A DNA stretch of 64,000 nt from Pseudomonas taetrolens (GTDB lineage: Bacteria > Pseudomonadota > Gammaproteobacteria > Pseudomonadales > Pseudomonadaceae): the NCBI RefSeq assembly GCF_900475285.1, contig NZ_LS483370.1, positions 944,001 to 1,008,000 on the forward strand, in the 5' to 3' direction. Made by a program: the position numbers and the translations under genes. Shown in pieces: positions 46,590-55,446 of this stretch (within the stretch, counting starts at the first letter, position 1; every line of letters starts with the position of its first letter). The notes below the pieces were generated by a model. That model made no database searches and was not told the origin of the DNA. It saw only the letters and a program-made list of their open reading frames with translations.

Positions 46590-47693
46590 CTAGAGGGCTT
46601 TCCCCAGACGCTTGTTCCAGTCGAGCCACATTGCCAGTGCGGCCATGATCCCAACGCCTGTGAGTGCGCTGAACAGCTTGATGACCAGCGAGTCTCCTCC
46701 CAGCGCATTCAGCATGTCCGCCAAGGGCGCCAAAATCACCCCAAGGCAGAACACTTCCAGAGAGTAGCGGCCCATGCGGCAGGACTGGCGGGCACACCAG
46801 GTATTGAGCCATTCACTGTGGGGTACGCATTTGGCAACGACGTAAGCCAGCGCCAGAAAGTGCAGCAGGCGGACCGGCGACAGATTGGTTTTACTGATGG
46901 GGTAAAGGTATTCACCCAGCCAAAGCGGCATCCATGCATCGTGGACCTGTGGCCAGCGCCACGAGAGCGCAACCAGACCGGTGATCAGCAGGTACAGCAG
47001 TGCTGCGATAAACACGGGTTGCTTCGATAACGGCCGCGGTGGTGTGATTTTTTGCTGTTGCCCATACATCGCCGCCGCACCGCCGAGAACAAACAGGAGT
47101 TGCCAGGCCATCGGGTTGAAAAACCAGACGCCCCCTTCTTGCGCGGCGAGGTTCCAGCTCGGGGCCAGGCAATAGACAACGAATGACGCCATGACCACGT
47201 AGCGCGCCTTGCGCAGCAGCATTGGCAGCACCAGCGGCAAGCCCAGCAACAGCAGGATATACAGGGGCAGCGGGTCCATCAGGTTAGGTTTGAAGCGCAA
47301 CAGTAGTTCGTCGGTCAGTGCCTGTTGCGGGTTGCTCAAGAAGTACTGCAAGCCCATTTCCTGCACCAGATCGCGGGTTTCGACATGGCTGTTGGCAAAG
47401 AACACGATGCCCATCAGCACCGCCAGCAAGAAGATATGCACCACGTACAGCACCCAGGCGCGACGCAGAATTTTCACACTGGCAATGAGGTAACCATCGC
47501 GCCGGGCAATTTTTCCGTAGGCCAAAACCGCGGCATAGCCGGCCAGAAATACAAAAATCTCCGCCGCGTCGCTGAATCCGAAATTACGTACAGTCAACTC
47601 GGCTAACGGGTTGTGCGGGATGTGGTCCCAAAAAATAAAGATCAGCGCCAGACCTCGGAAAAAGTCGATGCGTTGGTCACGTCCGTTAAGCAT
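46590..47693 (-). CDS. opgC: OpgC-domain membrane protein (glucan succinyl/acyltransferase-like)
   Basis: A 367-residue protein with about ten membrane helices. The OpgC signature lies at the N terminus: RDQRIDFFRGLALIFIFWDHIP followed by SDAAEIFVFLAGYAAVLAYGK. OpgC-type proteins modify periplasmic glucans with succinyl groups, and relatives act on other polysaccharides. The opgGH synthesis genes are not in the window. The ATG at 47693 fits the family start. Confidence 0.85.
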   Translation of the reverse strand: MLNGRDQRIDFFRGLALIFIFWDHIPHNPLAELTVRNFGFSDAAEIFVFLAGYAAVLAYGKIARRDGYLIASVKILRRAWVLYVVHIFLLAVLMGIVFFANSHVETRDLVQEMGLQYFLSNPQQALTDELLLRFKPNLMDPLPLYILLLLGLPLVLPMLLRKARYVVMASFVVYCLAPSWNLAAQEGGVWFFNPMAWQLLFVLGGAAAMYGQQQKITPPRPLSKQPVFIAALLYLLITGLVALSWRWPQVHDAWMPLWLGEYLYPISKTNLSPVRLLHFLALAYVVAKCVPHSEWLNTWCARQSCRMGRYSLEVFCLGVILAPLADMLNALGGDSLVIKLFSALTGVGIMAALAMWLDWNKRLGKAL

Positions 47694-47823
47694 GACGGCG
47701 AGTACTCGAACAAAGGTTTAATGAAGACCGGCAGCTGCAGCGGAGGTTGCGCGCCGCACATCGGCGGCGCGCAGGGTGAAGGTATTACGGGGTAATTGCA
47801 AAGGTCTGGTATTGCAGAATGTC

Positions 47824-49443
47824 TCAAGCCGCGACGATTTCATTCGCCTCAAAACTGTCTGCCCGCGCCATTTGCCACATGCGCGAATAGAACTCACCGT
47901 TGACTTCGCCGGTCAGCAGCTCGCCTGGCTTGAGGAACACATGCAATTGCGAAAACAGTTTGATTTCGGTGGCCGACATTCTTCGCACCAGGTGCTTGGC
48001 CTTGAGCTGGGCCGGGTGTTCCAGGCCTGCTGCTGCGAGCATCTCGGCCAAGGCCTTGAGCGTATTGTTATGGAACTGGAACACACGCTGGGCTTTGTCC
48101 GGCACGACCAGGGCGCGCTGGCGCAAAGGATCCTGGGTCGCAACGCCGGTCGGGCATTTGTTGGTATGACAGCTTTGCGACTGGATGCAGCCGATGGCGA
48201 ACATGAAGCCCCGGGCCGAGTTGGCCCAGTCGGCGCCAATGGCCAGCACGCTGGCGATGTCGAAGGCACTGACAATCTTGCCGCTCGCTCCCAGCTTGAT
48301 CTTGTCTCGCAGGTTCAGGCCGACCAGGGTGTTGTGGACGAATAGCAGGCCTTCGCGCATCGGTGCGCCAATGTGGTCGGTGAACTCGACAGGCGCTGCG
48401 CCAGTGCCGCCCTCTTTGCCGTCGATCACGATAAAGTCCGGAAGGATGCCGGTTTCCAGCATGGCCTTGGCAATGCCCATGAATTCCCAAGGGTGGCCCA
48501 GGCAAAACTTGAAGCCTACCGGTTTGCCGCCCGACAACTCCCGGAGTTGAGCAATAAACTGCATCAGCTCGATCGGGGTAGAGAATGCACTGTGGCGCGA
48601 GGGTGAAATGCAGTCTTCACCCATCGGTATGCCGCGGGTTTCGGCAATTTCCGGGGTCACTTTGTGTTTGGGCAGGATACCGCCATGCCCGGGCTTGGCG
48701 CCCTGACTCATTTTGATTTCGATCATCCGGACTTGCGGGGTACGGGCTTGCTCGGCAAACCGTTGCGGATCGAAACGGCCATCGGCGGTGCGGCAACCAA
48801 AGTAGCCGCTCCCCAGTTCCCAGGTCAGATCACCGCCGTTTTCGCGATGGTAGGCGCTGATGCTGCCTTCGCCCGTGTCATGGGCAAAGTTGCCGAGTTT
48901 TGCCCCCTGATTGAGGGCACGAATGGCATTTGCACTCAGTGAGCCAAAACTCATGGCCGAGATATTAAAGATCGATGCGCAATAGGGCTGGGTGCACTGC
49001 GGGCCACCGACCACGACCCGAAAGCTGCTCGGGTCGGTCAGTGGCGCCGGGCGCATGGAGTGGCCGATAAACTCGAATCCGGGTTGGTACACATCAATCA
49101 GGGTGCCAAACGGTTTGTCAGCGGTTTGGTTTTTGGCGCGTGAATACACCAACGAGCGCTGAGCACGTGAGAAGGGCAATGCATCGCTGTCAGATTCCAG
49201 CAGGTACTGGCGGATCTCAGGGCGGATGGCTTCGACCAGATAACGAATATTGCCCAGGATCGGGTAATTGCGACGCACTGCGTGCGGGCCTTGCATCAAG
49301 TCGAAAATACCGAGCAGGCTCAACGCCAGAGTCACGGCGGTAAAGGGCCATAGCCATTCGTGGTGCATGAACGGCAGGCTGGCGAGGGTGAAAATCACAC
49401 AAAAGGCAAAAAACGCATAACGGCTTAACAATGACAGGCTCAT
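47824..49443 (-). CDS. FMN-binding glutamate synthase-family protein
   Basis: A 539-residue protein. Two N-terminal membrane helices (FFAFCVIFTLASLPFM, WPFTAVTLALSLLGIF) are followed by a GltS-type FMN barrel (FNISAMSFGSLSANAIRALNQGAKLGNFAHDTGEGSISAYH; FIVIDGKEGGTGAAPVEF). The 3Fe-4S cysteines CIQSQSCHTNKCPTG lie near residue 420. It lacks the amidotransferase domain of true GltB, so it is a membrane-tethered oxidoreductase of unknown substrate. The ATG at 49443 with AGGAAACC is chosen over an upstream frame. Divergent from the Nudix gene. Confidence 0.88.
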   Translation of the reverse strand: MSLSLLSRYAFFAFCVIFTLASLPFMHHEWLWPFTAVTLALSLLGIFDLMQGPHAVRRNYPILGNIRYLVEAIRPEIRQYLLESDSDALPFSRAQRSLVYSRAKNQTADKPFGTLIDVYQPGFEFIGHSMRPAPLTDPSSFRVVVGGPQCTQPYCASIFNISAMSFGSLSANAIRALNQGAKLGNFAHDTGEGSISAYHRENGGDLTWELGSGYFGCRTADGRFDPQRFAEQARTPQVRMIEIKMSQGAKPGHGGILPKHKVTPEIAETRGIPMGEDCISPSRHSAFSTPIELMQFIAQLRELSGGKPVGFKFCLGHPWEFMGIAKAMLETGILPDFIVIDGKEGGTGAAPVEFTDHIGAPMREGLLFVHNTLVGLNLRDKIKLGASGKIVSAFDIASVLAIGADWANSARGFMFAIGCIQSQSCHTNKCPTGVATQDPLRQRALVVPDKAQRVFQFHNNTLKALAEMLAAAGLEHPAQLKAKHLVRRMSATEIKLFSQLHVFLKPGELLTGEVNGEFYSRMWQMARADSFEANEIVAA

Positions 49444-49817
49444 ACGGTTTCCTGTTTCAGGCTTATCTGTTCCGTCAGGCTGTTGTGCCTGCGGGGATCG
49501 CACACAGCGAGTACGACAACTCGGCAGTGGCCAGGAGCCTCTCTTTACCCTGGAGGTTTTCCCGGAGGGAGGTGATTGCCACGCTTCAGGCAAGCGCCAT
49601 CGTAAATCAGATTAACCATTGAACGGGATTTCGTTCGACGCAGCATCCCGACGAAAGTCGTGGGCGGGCCTGTTCCCCTCACTCTCGACATCCTGGCAGC
49701 ATGACCCGGAGGTCGTTTCCATACAGAGGCTTCGACCTGTGACGTGATCTGTGTCTTTGCGACGTGGTCGGGGCGTGTGATGCTTTACGCTCTTTCTCTG
49801 CTGCTGGCCGACTTCCC

Positions 49818-50261
49818 GTGACTCTTTCTGACATCTGCACCGCCCCAACGCCTCGTATCATTCGAATTGCCGCTGCCGTTTTGATCGGTCCGGATGGTCG
49901 AACCTTGCTGGTGCGCAAGCGCGGAACTCGGGCGTTCATGCAGCCCGGCGGTAAAATCGAAGCCCACGAACAACCTGTCATGGCTCTGGTCCGGGAGCTT
50001 GAAGAAGAACTGGCGCTGGTAATCGATCCTGCGAAGGCGACTTATCTGGGCCACTTCTCAGCGCCTGCGGTCAATGAGCCGGGTTATGAGGTGCAGGCAG
50101 AGGTGTTTCTGCTGCATATCGATCAAGTCGTGGCTCCCGCTGCGGAAATTGAAGAAGTGCAATGGATCGATCCGAACGGTGATGGAGGTTTGCAACTGGC
50201 GCCTTTGACCCGCGAAGTGATCCTGCCGTTTTATCGTGATGTTGTGTTGACCGCTGTCTGA
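49818..50261 (+). CDS. Nudix hydrolase
   Basis: A 147-residue Nudix-fold protein. The Nudix box reads GGKIEAHEQPVMALVRELEE followed by EL, with all catalytic Glu residues; the Gly near its end is replaced by Ala. Substrate unknown (nucleoside diphosphate derivative). The start is taken as the GTG at 49818 (MTLSDICTAP), since the extension to 49764 looks non-coding. It leads a possible three-gene unit with the LysE and GNAT genes (gaps of 24 and 12 bp). Confidence 0.85.
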   Translation: MTLSDICTAPTPRIIRIAAAVLIGPDGRTLLVRKRGTRAFMQPGGKIEAHEQPVMALVRELEEELALVIDPAKATYLGHFSAPAVNEPGYEVQAEVFLLHIDQVVAPAAEIEEVQWIDPNGDGGLQLAPLTREVILPFYRDVVLTAV

Positions 50262-50285
50262 TCCCTCACCTGACAAGGACTGCCC

Positions 50286-50924
50286 ATGATGCCTGTTCAT
50301 GAACTGCTGATTTTTGCTGCCGCTTGCCTGCTGATGGTTTTGACGCCGGGACCGAATATGATTTATCTGATTTCGCGCTCAATCTGCCAGGGCCGCAAAG
50401 CCGGAGTCACGTCGTTGATCGGGGTTGTTGGCGGCTTCTTTGTGCATATGCTTGCAGCCGCAGCCGGATTGACCGCAGTATTTCTGGCCGTTCCGATGGC
50501 ATATGAGGTACTGAAGTGGGCCGGGGCGTTGTACCTGCTGTGGATGGCCTGGCAAGCGCTGAAACCGGGCGCTCGCTCACCGTTTGAAGCGCAGGAGCTG
50601 GCGCCGGACTCCTCGTCGAAACTGGTGCTGATGGGCTTTATGACCAGCGTATTGAATCCCAAGGTCGCGGTGTTTTACCTGTCCGTTTTTCCGCAATTCA
50701 TCAATCCGGACTACGGCTCGATGTTCACCCAAAGTATCCTGTTGGGCCTGACCCAAATCAGTGTCAGTTTCACCGTAAACCTGCTGATTGCTCTGTTTGC
50801 CTCGGGCATCGCCGTGTGGTTTGTGCGTAACCCGCTATGGCTGATGCTACAGCGCTATGTCATGGGCTTCGTGCTGGGGGCCCTGGCGGTCAAACTGATG
50901 CTGGAACAACGTAAAACCGTATAA
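50286..50924 (+). CDS. LysE/RhtB-family exporter
   Basis: A 212-residue exporter with about six helices. The N-terminal family motif ACLLMVLTPGPNMIYLISRSICQGRKAGVTSLIG is intact, and GFMTSVLNPKVAVFYLSVFPQFI marks the second conserved block. Exports an amino acid or its derivative; specificity unknown. Two consecutive ATG codons (50286, 50289) are possible starts. Confidence 0.88.
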   Translation: MMPVHELLIFAAACLLMVLTPGPNMIYLISRSICQGRKAGVTSLIGVVGGFFVHMLAAAAGLTAVFLAVPMAYEVLKWAGALYLLWMAWQALKPGARSPFEAQELAPDSSSKLVLMGFMTSVLNPKVAVFYLSVFPQFINPDYGSMFTQSILLGLTQISVSFTVNLLIALFASGIAVWFVRNPLWLMLQRYVMGFVLGALAVKLMLEQRKTV

Positions 50925-50936
50925 CCTGGACCCGTA

Positions 50937-51458
50937 ATGGCTATAGAACTGCTTGACCCCTCGCACGCCAGGGCCTATCGCCAGTTAATGCTGGAGGCCT
51001 ATGCGCTGCATCCTGAAGCGTTTGTTTCAACCATCGCCCATCGTGAAAAGTTGCCGCTGAGCTGGTGGGAGGCGCAGCTGGAGGATGAGTTGAGTGCCAT
51101 TTTTGGCGCTTTTGTCGATGACCACTTGGCAGGCATCGTCGGTTTGGCCTTCGAGCCCTGGGACGAAGCCCAGCATAAGGCCACCTTGTTTGGTTTATAT
51201 GTACCGCAGGCCTTTCGCGGGCATGCGCTGGGCGAACACCTGATACAGGCGGTAGTGTCATTGGCGGAGGAAGAGCCCGAGATCAAGGTGATCGAGCTGA
51301 CCGTCAGCGCCGGCAGTAAAGCCGCACTGGCGCTGTACCGGCGTTGCGGCTTTGAACAGTCGGGGCTCGAGGACTGCGCGATCCGGGCAGGAGAAGACTA
51401 TTACGACCGCGTCCATATGCGGCGATTGGTTGAGAAGGGCTTGCAGGCAGGATTCTGA
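50937..51458 (+). CDS. GNAT N-acetyltransferase
   Basis: A 173-residue GCN5-type acetyltransferase. The acetyl-CoA pyrophosphate loop appears as YVPQAFRGHALGEHLI, followed by IELTVSAGSKAALALYRRCGFEQSG. Substrate unknown. It starts 12 bp after the LysE-type gene, suggesting a small acetylate-or-export detoxification unit, which is an inference. Confidence 0.88.
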   Translation: MAIELLDPSHARAYRQLMLEAYALHPEAFVSTIAHREKLPLSWWEAQLEDELSAIFGAFVDDHLAGIVGLAFEPWDEAQHKATLFGLYVPQAFRGHALGEHLIQAVVSLAEEEPEIKVIELTVSAGSKAALALYRRCGFEQSGLEDCAIRAGEDYYDRVHMRRLVEKGLQAGF

Positions 51459-51493
51459 GGCGACCTGCGAATCAGCGTTCTGTTGTCGCCGAC

Positions 51494-51535
51494 GAGGGAC
51501 GAAGGCTGCGATTCTGGCCGCAGCCTTCGTCCCTC
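51494..51535. repeat. 17-bp perfect inverted repeat between gnat and metR
   Basis: GAGGGACGAAGGCTGCG (51494-51510) and its exact complement (51519-51535) flank an 8-nt loop. It belongs to the same family as the repeats at 54943 and 58721, and sits between convergent genes where it may terminate both. Confidence 0.75.
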
Positions 51536-51589
51536 AGAACTATCTACAAGAACTGCCTTGCTCCGGTACTGAGCGGGCTTGCGTAACCT

Positions 51590-52507
51590 TTAACGCACCG
51601 CACTTACACCATCCAGCGTCGAGAACGACGTATCTTTTGCTGTCAGCAAGAAGTCGCGCATGTACGGCGCGTCCAGCATGTCGGCCCGTACAGCGGCGTA
51701 CAGGGTAGCGAACAGGCCTTTTTCGCCGAGGCGCTTGGCTCTCACATAACCCCGTGAGCTGTATTCATGCAGGGCCCAATGCGGCATCCCGCATACGCCA
51801 CGGCCGCTGGCCACGAGTTGCATCATCATCACCGTCAATTCTGAGGTTCTGACTTGTGCCGGCTCAATGTCGGCGGGCTCCAGGAAACGGGTGAAAATGT
51901 CGAGCCGATCGCGTTCTACCGGATAGGTGATGAGAATTTCGGTGCTGAGGTCTTCGGGCACGATAAACGGCTTGCTGGCCAGTGGATGCTGGTTGGCCAC
52001 TGCCAGCATGGCTTCATAGGTAAACAGCGGCACATACGTCAGCCCGGCAATTTCTTGCGGGTCAGAAGTGACCACCAAGTCCAGATCGCCCCGCGCCAAT
52101 GCCGGGAGCGGGGCGAAGGCGAAACCCGACGCCAGGTCCAGTTCGACCTCAGGCCAGGCATCGCGGAACTGGTCGATCGTCGGCATCAGCCATTGGAAAC
52201 AGCTGTGGCATTCAATGGCCATGTGCAGGCGCCCGGCCGTACCGCCAACCAGACGTGCGATGTCGCGCTCGGCACCACGCAGCAGTGGCAGCATGGCATC
52301 GGCCAGTTGCAACAGGCGCAATCCGCCACTGGTGAAGCGTACGGGCTTGGTTTTGCGGACAAACAGCGGCATGCCCATACGCTCTTCCAGCTCTTTGAAC
52401 TGATGCGACAGCGCTGATTGGGTCAGGTGAAGGCGTTCAGCGGCTTCGACCAGGCTGTCGGATTCGCGTAATGCGTGCAGGGTTTTGAGGTGACGAATTT
52501 CCAGCAC
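51590..52507 (-). CDS. metR: LysR-type regulator of methionine synthesis
   Basis: A 305-residue MetR. The N-terminal winged helix (IRHLKTLHALRESDSLVEAAERLHLTQSALSHQFKELEERMG) and the effector domain (residues ~90-300) are complete. The start is a GTG at 52507 (MLEIRHLKTL) with GGAG upstream; an ATG-like extension to 52540 is less likely. MetR with homocysteine activates metE, which is divergent here across about 107 bp, the classical arrangement. Confidence 0.93.
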   Translation of the reverse strand: MLEIRHLKTLHALRESDSLVEAAERLHLTQSALSHQFKELEERMGMPLFVRKTKPVRFTSGGLRLLQLADAMLPLLRGAERDIARLVGGTAGRLHMAIECHSCFQWLMPTIDQFRDAWPEVELDLASGFAFAPLPALARGDLDLVVTSDPQEIAGLTYVPLFTYEAMLAVANQHPLASKPFIVPEDLSTEILITYPVERDRLDIFTRFLEPADIEPAQVRTSELTVMMMQLVASGRGVCGMPHWALHEYSSRGYVRAKRLGEKGLFATLYAAVRADMLDAPYMRDFLLTAKDTSFSTLDGVSAVR

Positions 52508-52533
52508 GGTGGCTCCATGAGTAAATTTGATGT

Positions 52534-52551
52534 TCAACACGAAAACGTTGA
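52534..52551. promoter_or_regulatory. dyad in the metR-metE intergenic region
   Basis: TCAAC (52534-52538) and GTTGA (52547-52551) form an inverted repeat with 8-bp spacing between the divergent starts. It is the best MetR-site candidate, but it does not match the enteric TGAA-N5-TTCA consensus. Confidence 0.35.
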
Positions 52552-52614
52552 GTTTGTCTCATGTTGCTTCGACTGTCGATAATTACGCCATTACTTACCC
52601 GAAGGAATGTCGTC

Positions 52615-54924
52615 ATGGCCCTGGCCCACAATCTTGGTTTTCCACGTATCGGTGCTGATCGTGAACTGAAAAAAGCACTCGAAGCCTACTGGAAAGGTGA
52701 TATCGACCAAGCCGCTCTGCAAAATGCAGGACGCGAACTGCGGGCCGCAAACTGGCAGATGCAAAAGGACGCCGGTATCGATTTGCTGCCGGTGGGTGAC
52801 TTTGCCTGGTACGACCAGGTCCTGGCGCACTCACTTACATTCGGTGTGATCCCTGAGCGCTTTGCCAGCACCCTTGACGCTCAGCGTCGTCCAACCCTGG
52901 ATACCTTGTTCGGTATGGCCCGTGGCGCGAGTCAGCGCTGTTGCGGTGCTGAGCACACCGCTCAACACGCCCAGGAACTGACCAAGTGGTTCGACACCAA
53001 TTACCACTACCTTGTCCCGGAGTTCAGTGCCGACCAGCGTTTTGAGTTGAGCTGGTTCGAATTGTTCGAGGAAGTCGCTGAGGCCCGTGCATTGGGTCAT
53101 ACCATCAAACCGGTAATCATCGGCCCGCTGACGTACTTGTGGCTGGGCAAGGCCAAGGGCAACGCGTTCGACAAGCTTGAGCTGCTGGAAGATTTGCTGC
53201 CAGTGTACGGCGACATCCTGTCCCGATTGGCCGAGCAGGGCGTGGAATGGGTACAGATCGACGAGCCGATATTGTCGCTGGATTTGCCACAAGTCTGGAA
53301 AAACGCGTTCGAACGCGCTTATCACATCCTTCAGTATTCGCCGTTGAAAAAGTTGGTAGCGACGTACTTCAGTGGTCTGGAAGATAACCTCGGCCTGGCT
53401 GTTGGCTTGCCGGTGGAAGGCTTGCACGTTGATCTGGTGCGCGCTCCGGATCAGTTGCACGGGATTCTGGATCGACTGCCGACTTATAAAGTCCTGTCGC
53501 TGGGTCTGGTCAATGGTCGCAACGTATGGCGCTGCGATCTGGAAAACGCGCTGGCGCAATTGCAAGAAGCCGAGGAGCGTTTTGGCGATAACCTGTGGGT
53601 GGCCGGTTCGTGCTCGCTGCTGCACAGCCCGGTCGATCTGGAGCGTGAAACCGGGCTGGACCCCGAGCTTAAAAGCTGGCTGGCCTTTGCCCGGCAAAAA
53701 TGCAGTGAAATTGCAGTCTTGCGTGATGCGCTGAACATTCCGCAGGCGCCCACGGTGCAACAGGCCCTGGCTGAAAGCCAGGCCGTGCAACAAAGCCGTG
53801 AGGGCTCGACGCGGATTCACAAACCGGCCGTTCAAACTCGCATTGATGCAATCACCAAAGCGGACAGCCAGCGCCAATCACCGTTTGCGGCACGCATCGA
53901 GGTTCAGCGTGAGCGCTTGAATCTGCCCGCATTCCCGACCACCACTATTGGTTCGTTCCCGCAAACAGCGTCAATTCGTCTGGCGCGTCAGTCCTGGAAG
54001 CAAGGCAAGCTGTCGGTCAATGACTACACCGATGCCATGCACAGCGAAATCCGCCAGGCCGTGCAGATTCAGGAGCGTTTGGGGCTGGATGTCCTGGTGC
54101 ATGGTGAAGCCGAGCGTAACGACATGGTGGAGTACTTCGCCGAGCAACTGGAGGGCTACGTATTTACCCAATACGGCTGGGTTCAGAGCTATGGTTCGCG
54201 CTGCGTAAAACCGGCCATTATTTTTGGCGATGTGAGTCGCCCCAAAGCCATGACTGTGGAATGGATCAAGTATGCGCAGGGCCTGACCGACAAAGTGATG
54301 AAAGGTATGCTGACCGGGCCTGTGACCATGCTGATGTGGTCATTCCCCCGCGAAGATGTCTCGCGTAAGGTCCAGGCACAGCAGTTGGCGCTGGCGATCC
54401 GCGATGAAGTGCTCGATCTGGAAAAAGCCGGGATCAAAATTGTCCAGATAGACGAAGCGGCTTTTCGTGAAGGCTTGCCGCTGCGTCGTGCGCAGTGGCA
54501 GGACTACCTGGACTGGGCGGTGGAAGCTTTCCGTTTGTGCGCCTCAGGTGTGGCTGATGAGACCCAGATTCACACTCACATGTGTTACAGCGAGTTCAAT
54601 GATGTCATCCAGTCGATTGCCGAGATGGACGCGGACGTCATAACCATTGAAACCTCGCGTTCGGACATGGAACTGCTGAAGGCGTTTGAAGCGTTCGACT
54701 ATCCGAACGATATCGGCCCGGGCGTGTATGACATCCACTCTCCACGAGTACCGGACACGGACGAGATGGTCAAATTGCTGAGCAAGGCGGCGCAGCACAT
54801 TTCGTCCGAGCGCTTGTGGGTCAATCCGGACTGCGGCCTCAAAACCCGTGCCTGGGCCGAGACTGAAGCCGCGCTGATCAATATGGTCGCCGCCGCGCGC
54901 CAGTTGAGGACGCAAGCGGCGTAA
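52615..54924 (+). CDS. metE: cobalamin-independent methionine synthase
   Basis: A 769-residue MetE that transfers the methyl of 5-methyl-tetrahydropteroyl-triglutamate to homocysteine. The N-terminal barrel ([19 protein letters not shown]) is the degenerate half. The C-terminal barrel has [12 protein letters not shown], the zinc/homocysteine site residues in [24 protein letters not shown] and NPDCGLKTR, including the Zn-binding His and Cys. AAGGA lies 9 bp ahead of the ATG at 52615. Because the enzyme needs zinc, its expression may matter when the zinc receptor is induced. Confidence 0.97.
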   Translation: MALAHNLGFPRIGADRELKKALEAYWKGDIDQAALQNAGRELRAANWQMQKDAGIDLLPVGDFAWYDQVLAHSLTFGVIPERFASTLDAQRRPTLDTLFGMARGASQRCCGAEHTAQHAQELTKWFDTNYHYLVPEFSADQRFELSWFELFEEVAEARALGHTIKPVIIGPLTYLWLGKAKGNAFDKLELLEDLLPVYGDILSRLAEQGVEWVQIDEPILSLDLPQVWKNAFERAYHILQYSPLKKLVATYFSGLEDNLGLAVGLPVEGLHVDLVRAPDQLHGILDRLPTYKVLSLGLVNGRNVWRCDLENALAQLQEAEERFGDNLWVAGSCSLLHSPVDLERETGLDPELKSWLAFARQKCSEIAVLRDALNIPQAPTVQQALAESQAVQQSREGSTRIHKPAVQTRIDAITKADSQRQSPFAARIEVQRERLNLPAFPTTTIGSFPQTASIRLARQSWKQGKLSVNDYTDAMHSEIRQAVQIQERLGLDVLVHGEAERNDMVEYFAEQLEGYVFTQYGWVQSYGSRCVKPAIIFGDVSRPKAMTVEWIKYAQGLTDKVMKGMLTGPVTMLMWSFPREDVSRKVQAQQLALAIRDEVLDLEKAGIKIVQIDEAAFREGLPLRRAQWQDYLDWAVEAFRLCASGVADETQIHTHMCYSEFNDVIQSIAEMDADVITIETSRSDMELLKAFEAFDYPNDIGPGVYDIHSPRVPDTDEMVKLLSKAAQHISSERLWVNPDCGLKTRAWAETEAALINMVAAARQLRTQAA

Positions 54925-54942
54925 GACGTACGTTGATCCTTC

Positions 54943-55087
54943 TGTAGCCGCTGACGAGGGACGAGGCTGCGATCGGGCGCGAAGCGGCCGTCAACCCTGA
55001 GCCCTCGATCCACCAGGTACACCGAAGAACCTGATTTTGCGACGGCTTCGCCGCCGAACGCAGCCTCGTCCCTCGTCAGCGGCTACA
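54943..55087. repeat. long inverted repeat with 29-bp perfect arms between metE and glpM
   Basis: The arms at 54943-54971 and 55059-55087 are exact complements (TGTAGCCGCTGACGAGGG... and its reverse), separated by 87 bp with smaller internal dyads. It lies between convergent genes and is the clearest member of the dispersed palindromic family in this window. Confidence 0.85.
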
Positions 55088-55099
55088 TGGTTCCGAGGC

Positions 55100-55435
55100 T
55101 CAGTGCAACCGCACCCACACGCTGACCAGAACGGTGGCTGCTATCAGCCAGGCCACTGCCGCCAGGGCCAATGACAGCTCAAGGCGCATGCGATCGACCA
55201 GGATATAGAGCGCGGCCAAGTAGATGAAATATGGAATGATCGACCACATGCCGAAGACGATGGTGGTTTTCAGATCATCCAGCGAACGGCCCTTACCGAC
55301 GATGTAATGCGCAATCAGGGCAAAGGTCGGGAACAGCGGCACCAGTCCGGCAATGTAATAGTTTTTGGTCTTTGCCAGCATCGCCAGAATGATCACGACG
55401 GCAGCGCCAAGAGCAGCTTTCAGAATCAGATCCAC
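55100..55435 (-). CDS. glpM: GlpM family membrane protein
   Basis: A 111-residue protein with four helices (AALGAAVVIILAMLA, YYIAGLVPLFPTFALIAHYI, TIVFGMWSIIPYFIYLAALYILV, LALAAVAWLIAATVLVSVW). The PLFPTFALIAHYIVGKGRS stretch matches GlpM, linked to alginate production and membrane function in P. aeruginosa; the mechanism is unknown. It follows the aauR gene by 11 bp on the same strand. Although glpD is only 7 kb away, the usual glp cluster linkage is not seen. Confidence 0.85.
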   Translation of the reverse strand: MDLILKAALGAAVVIILAMLAKTKNYYIAGLVPLFPTFALIAHYIVGKGRSLDDLKTTIVFGMWSIIPYFIYLAALYILVDRMRLELSLALAAVAWLIAATVLVSVWVRLH

Positions 55436-55446
55436 ACTTTCCTCGC

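Noticed and set aside
46462..46812. Small frame of 116 codons at the end of the OpgC-like gene
   Set aside because: Overlaps the OpgC-like gene in another frame, with no ribosome site or family match.
49594..49817. Possible small genes in the gap between the glutamate synthase-like and Nudix genes
   Set aside because: Short frames on both strands lack ribosome sites and coding character.
52508..52614. SAM or cobalamin riboswitch ahead of metE
   Set aside because: Only 107 bp separate metR and metE, and no conserved riboswitch core is visible. LysR control explains the arrangement.
52508..52614. Enteric MetR consensus TGAA-N5-TTCA
   Set aside because: No exact match found; only a TCAAC/GTTGA dyad, listed at low confidence.
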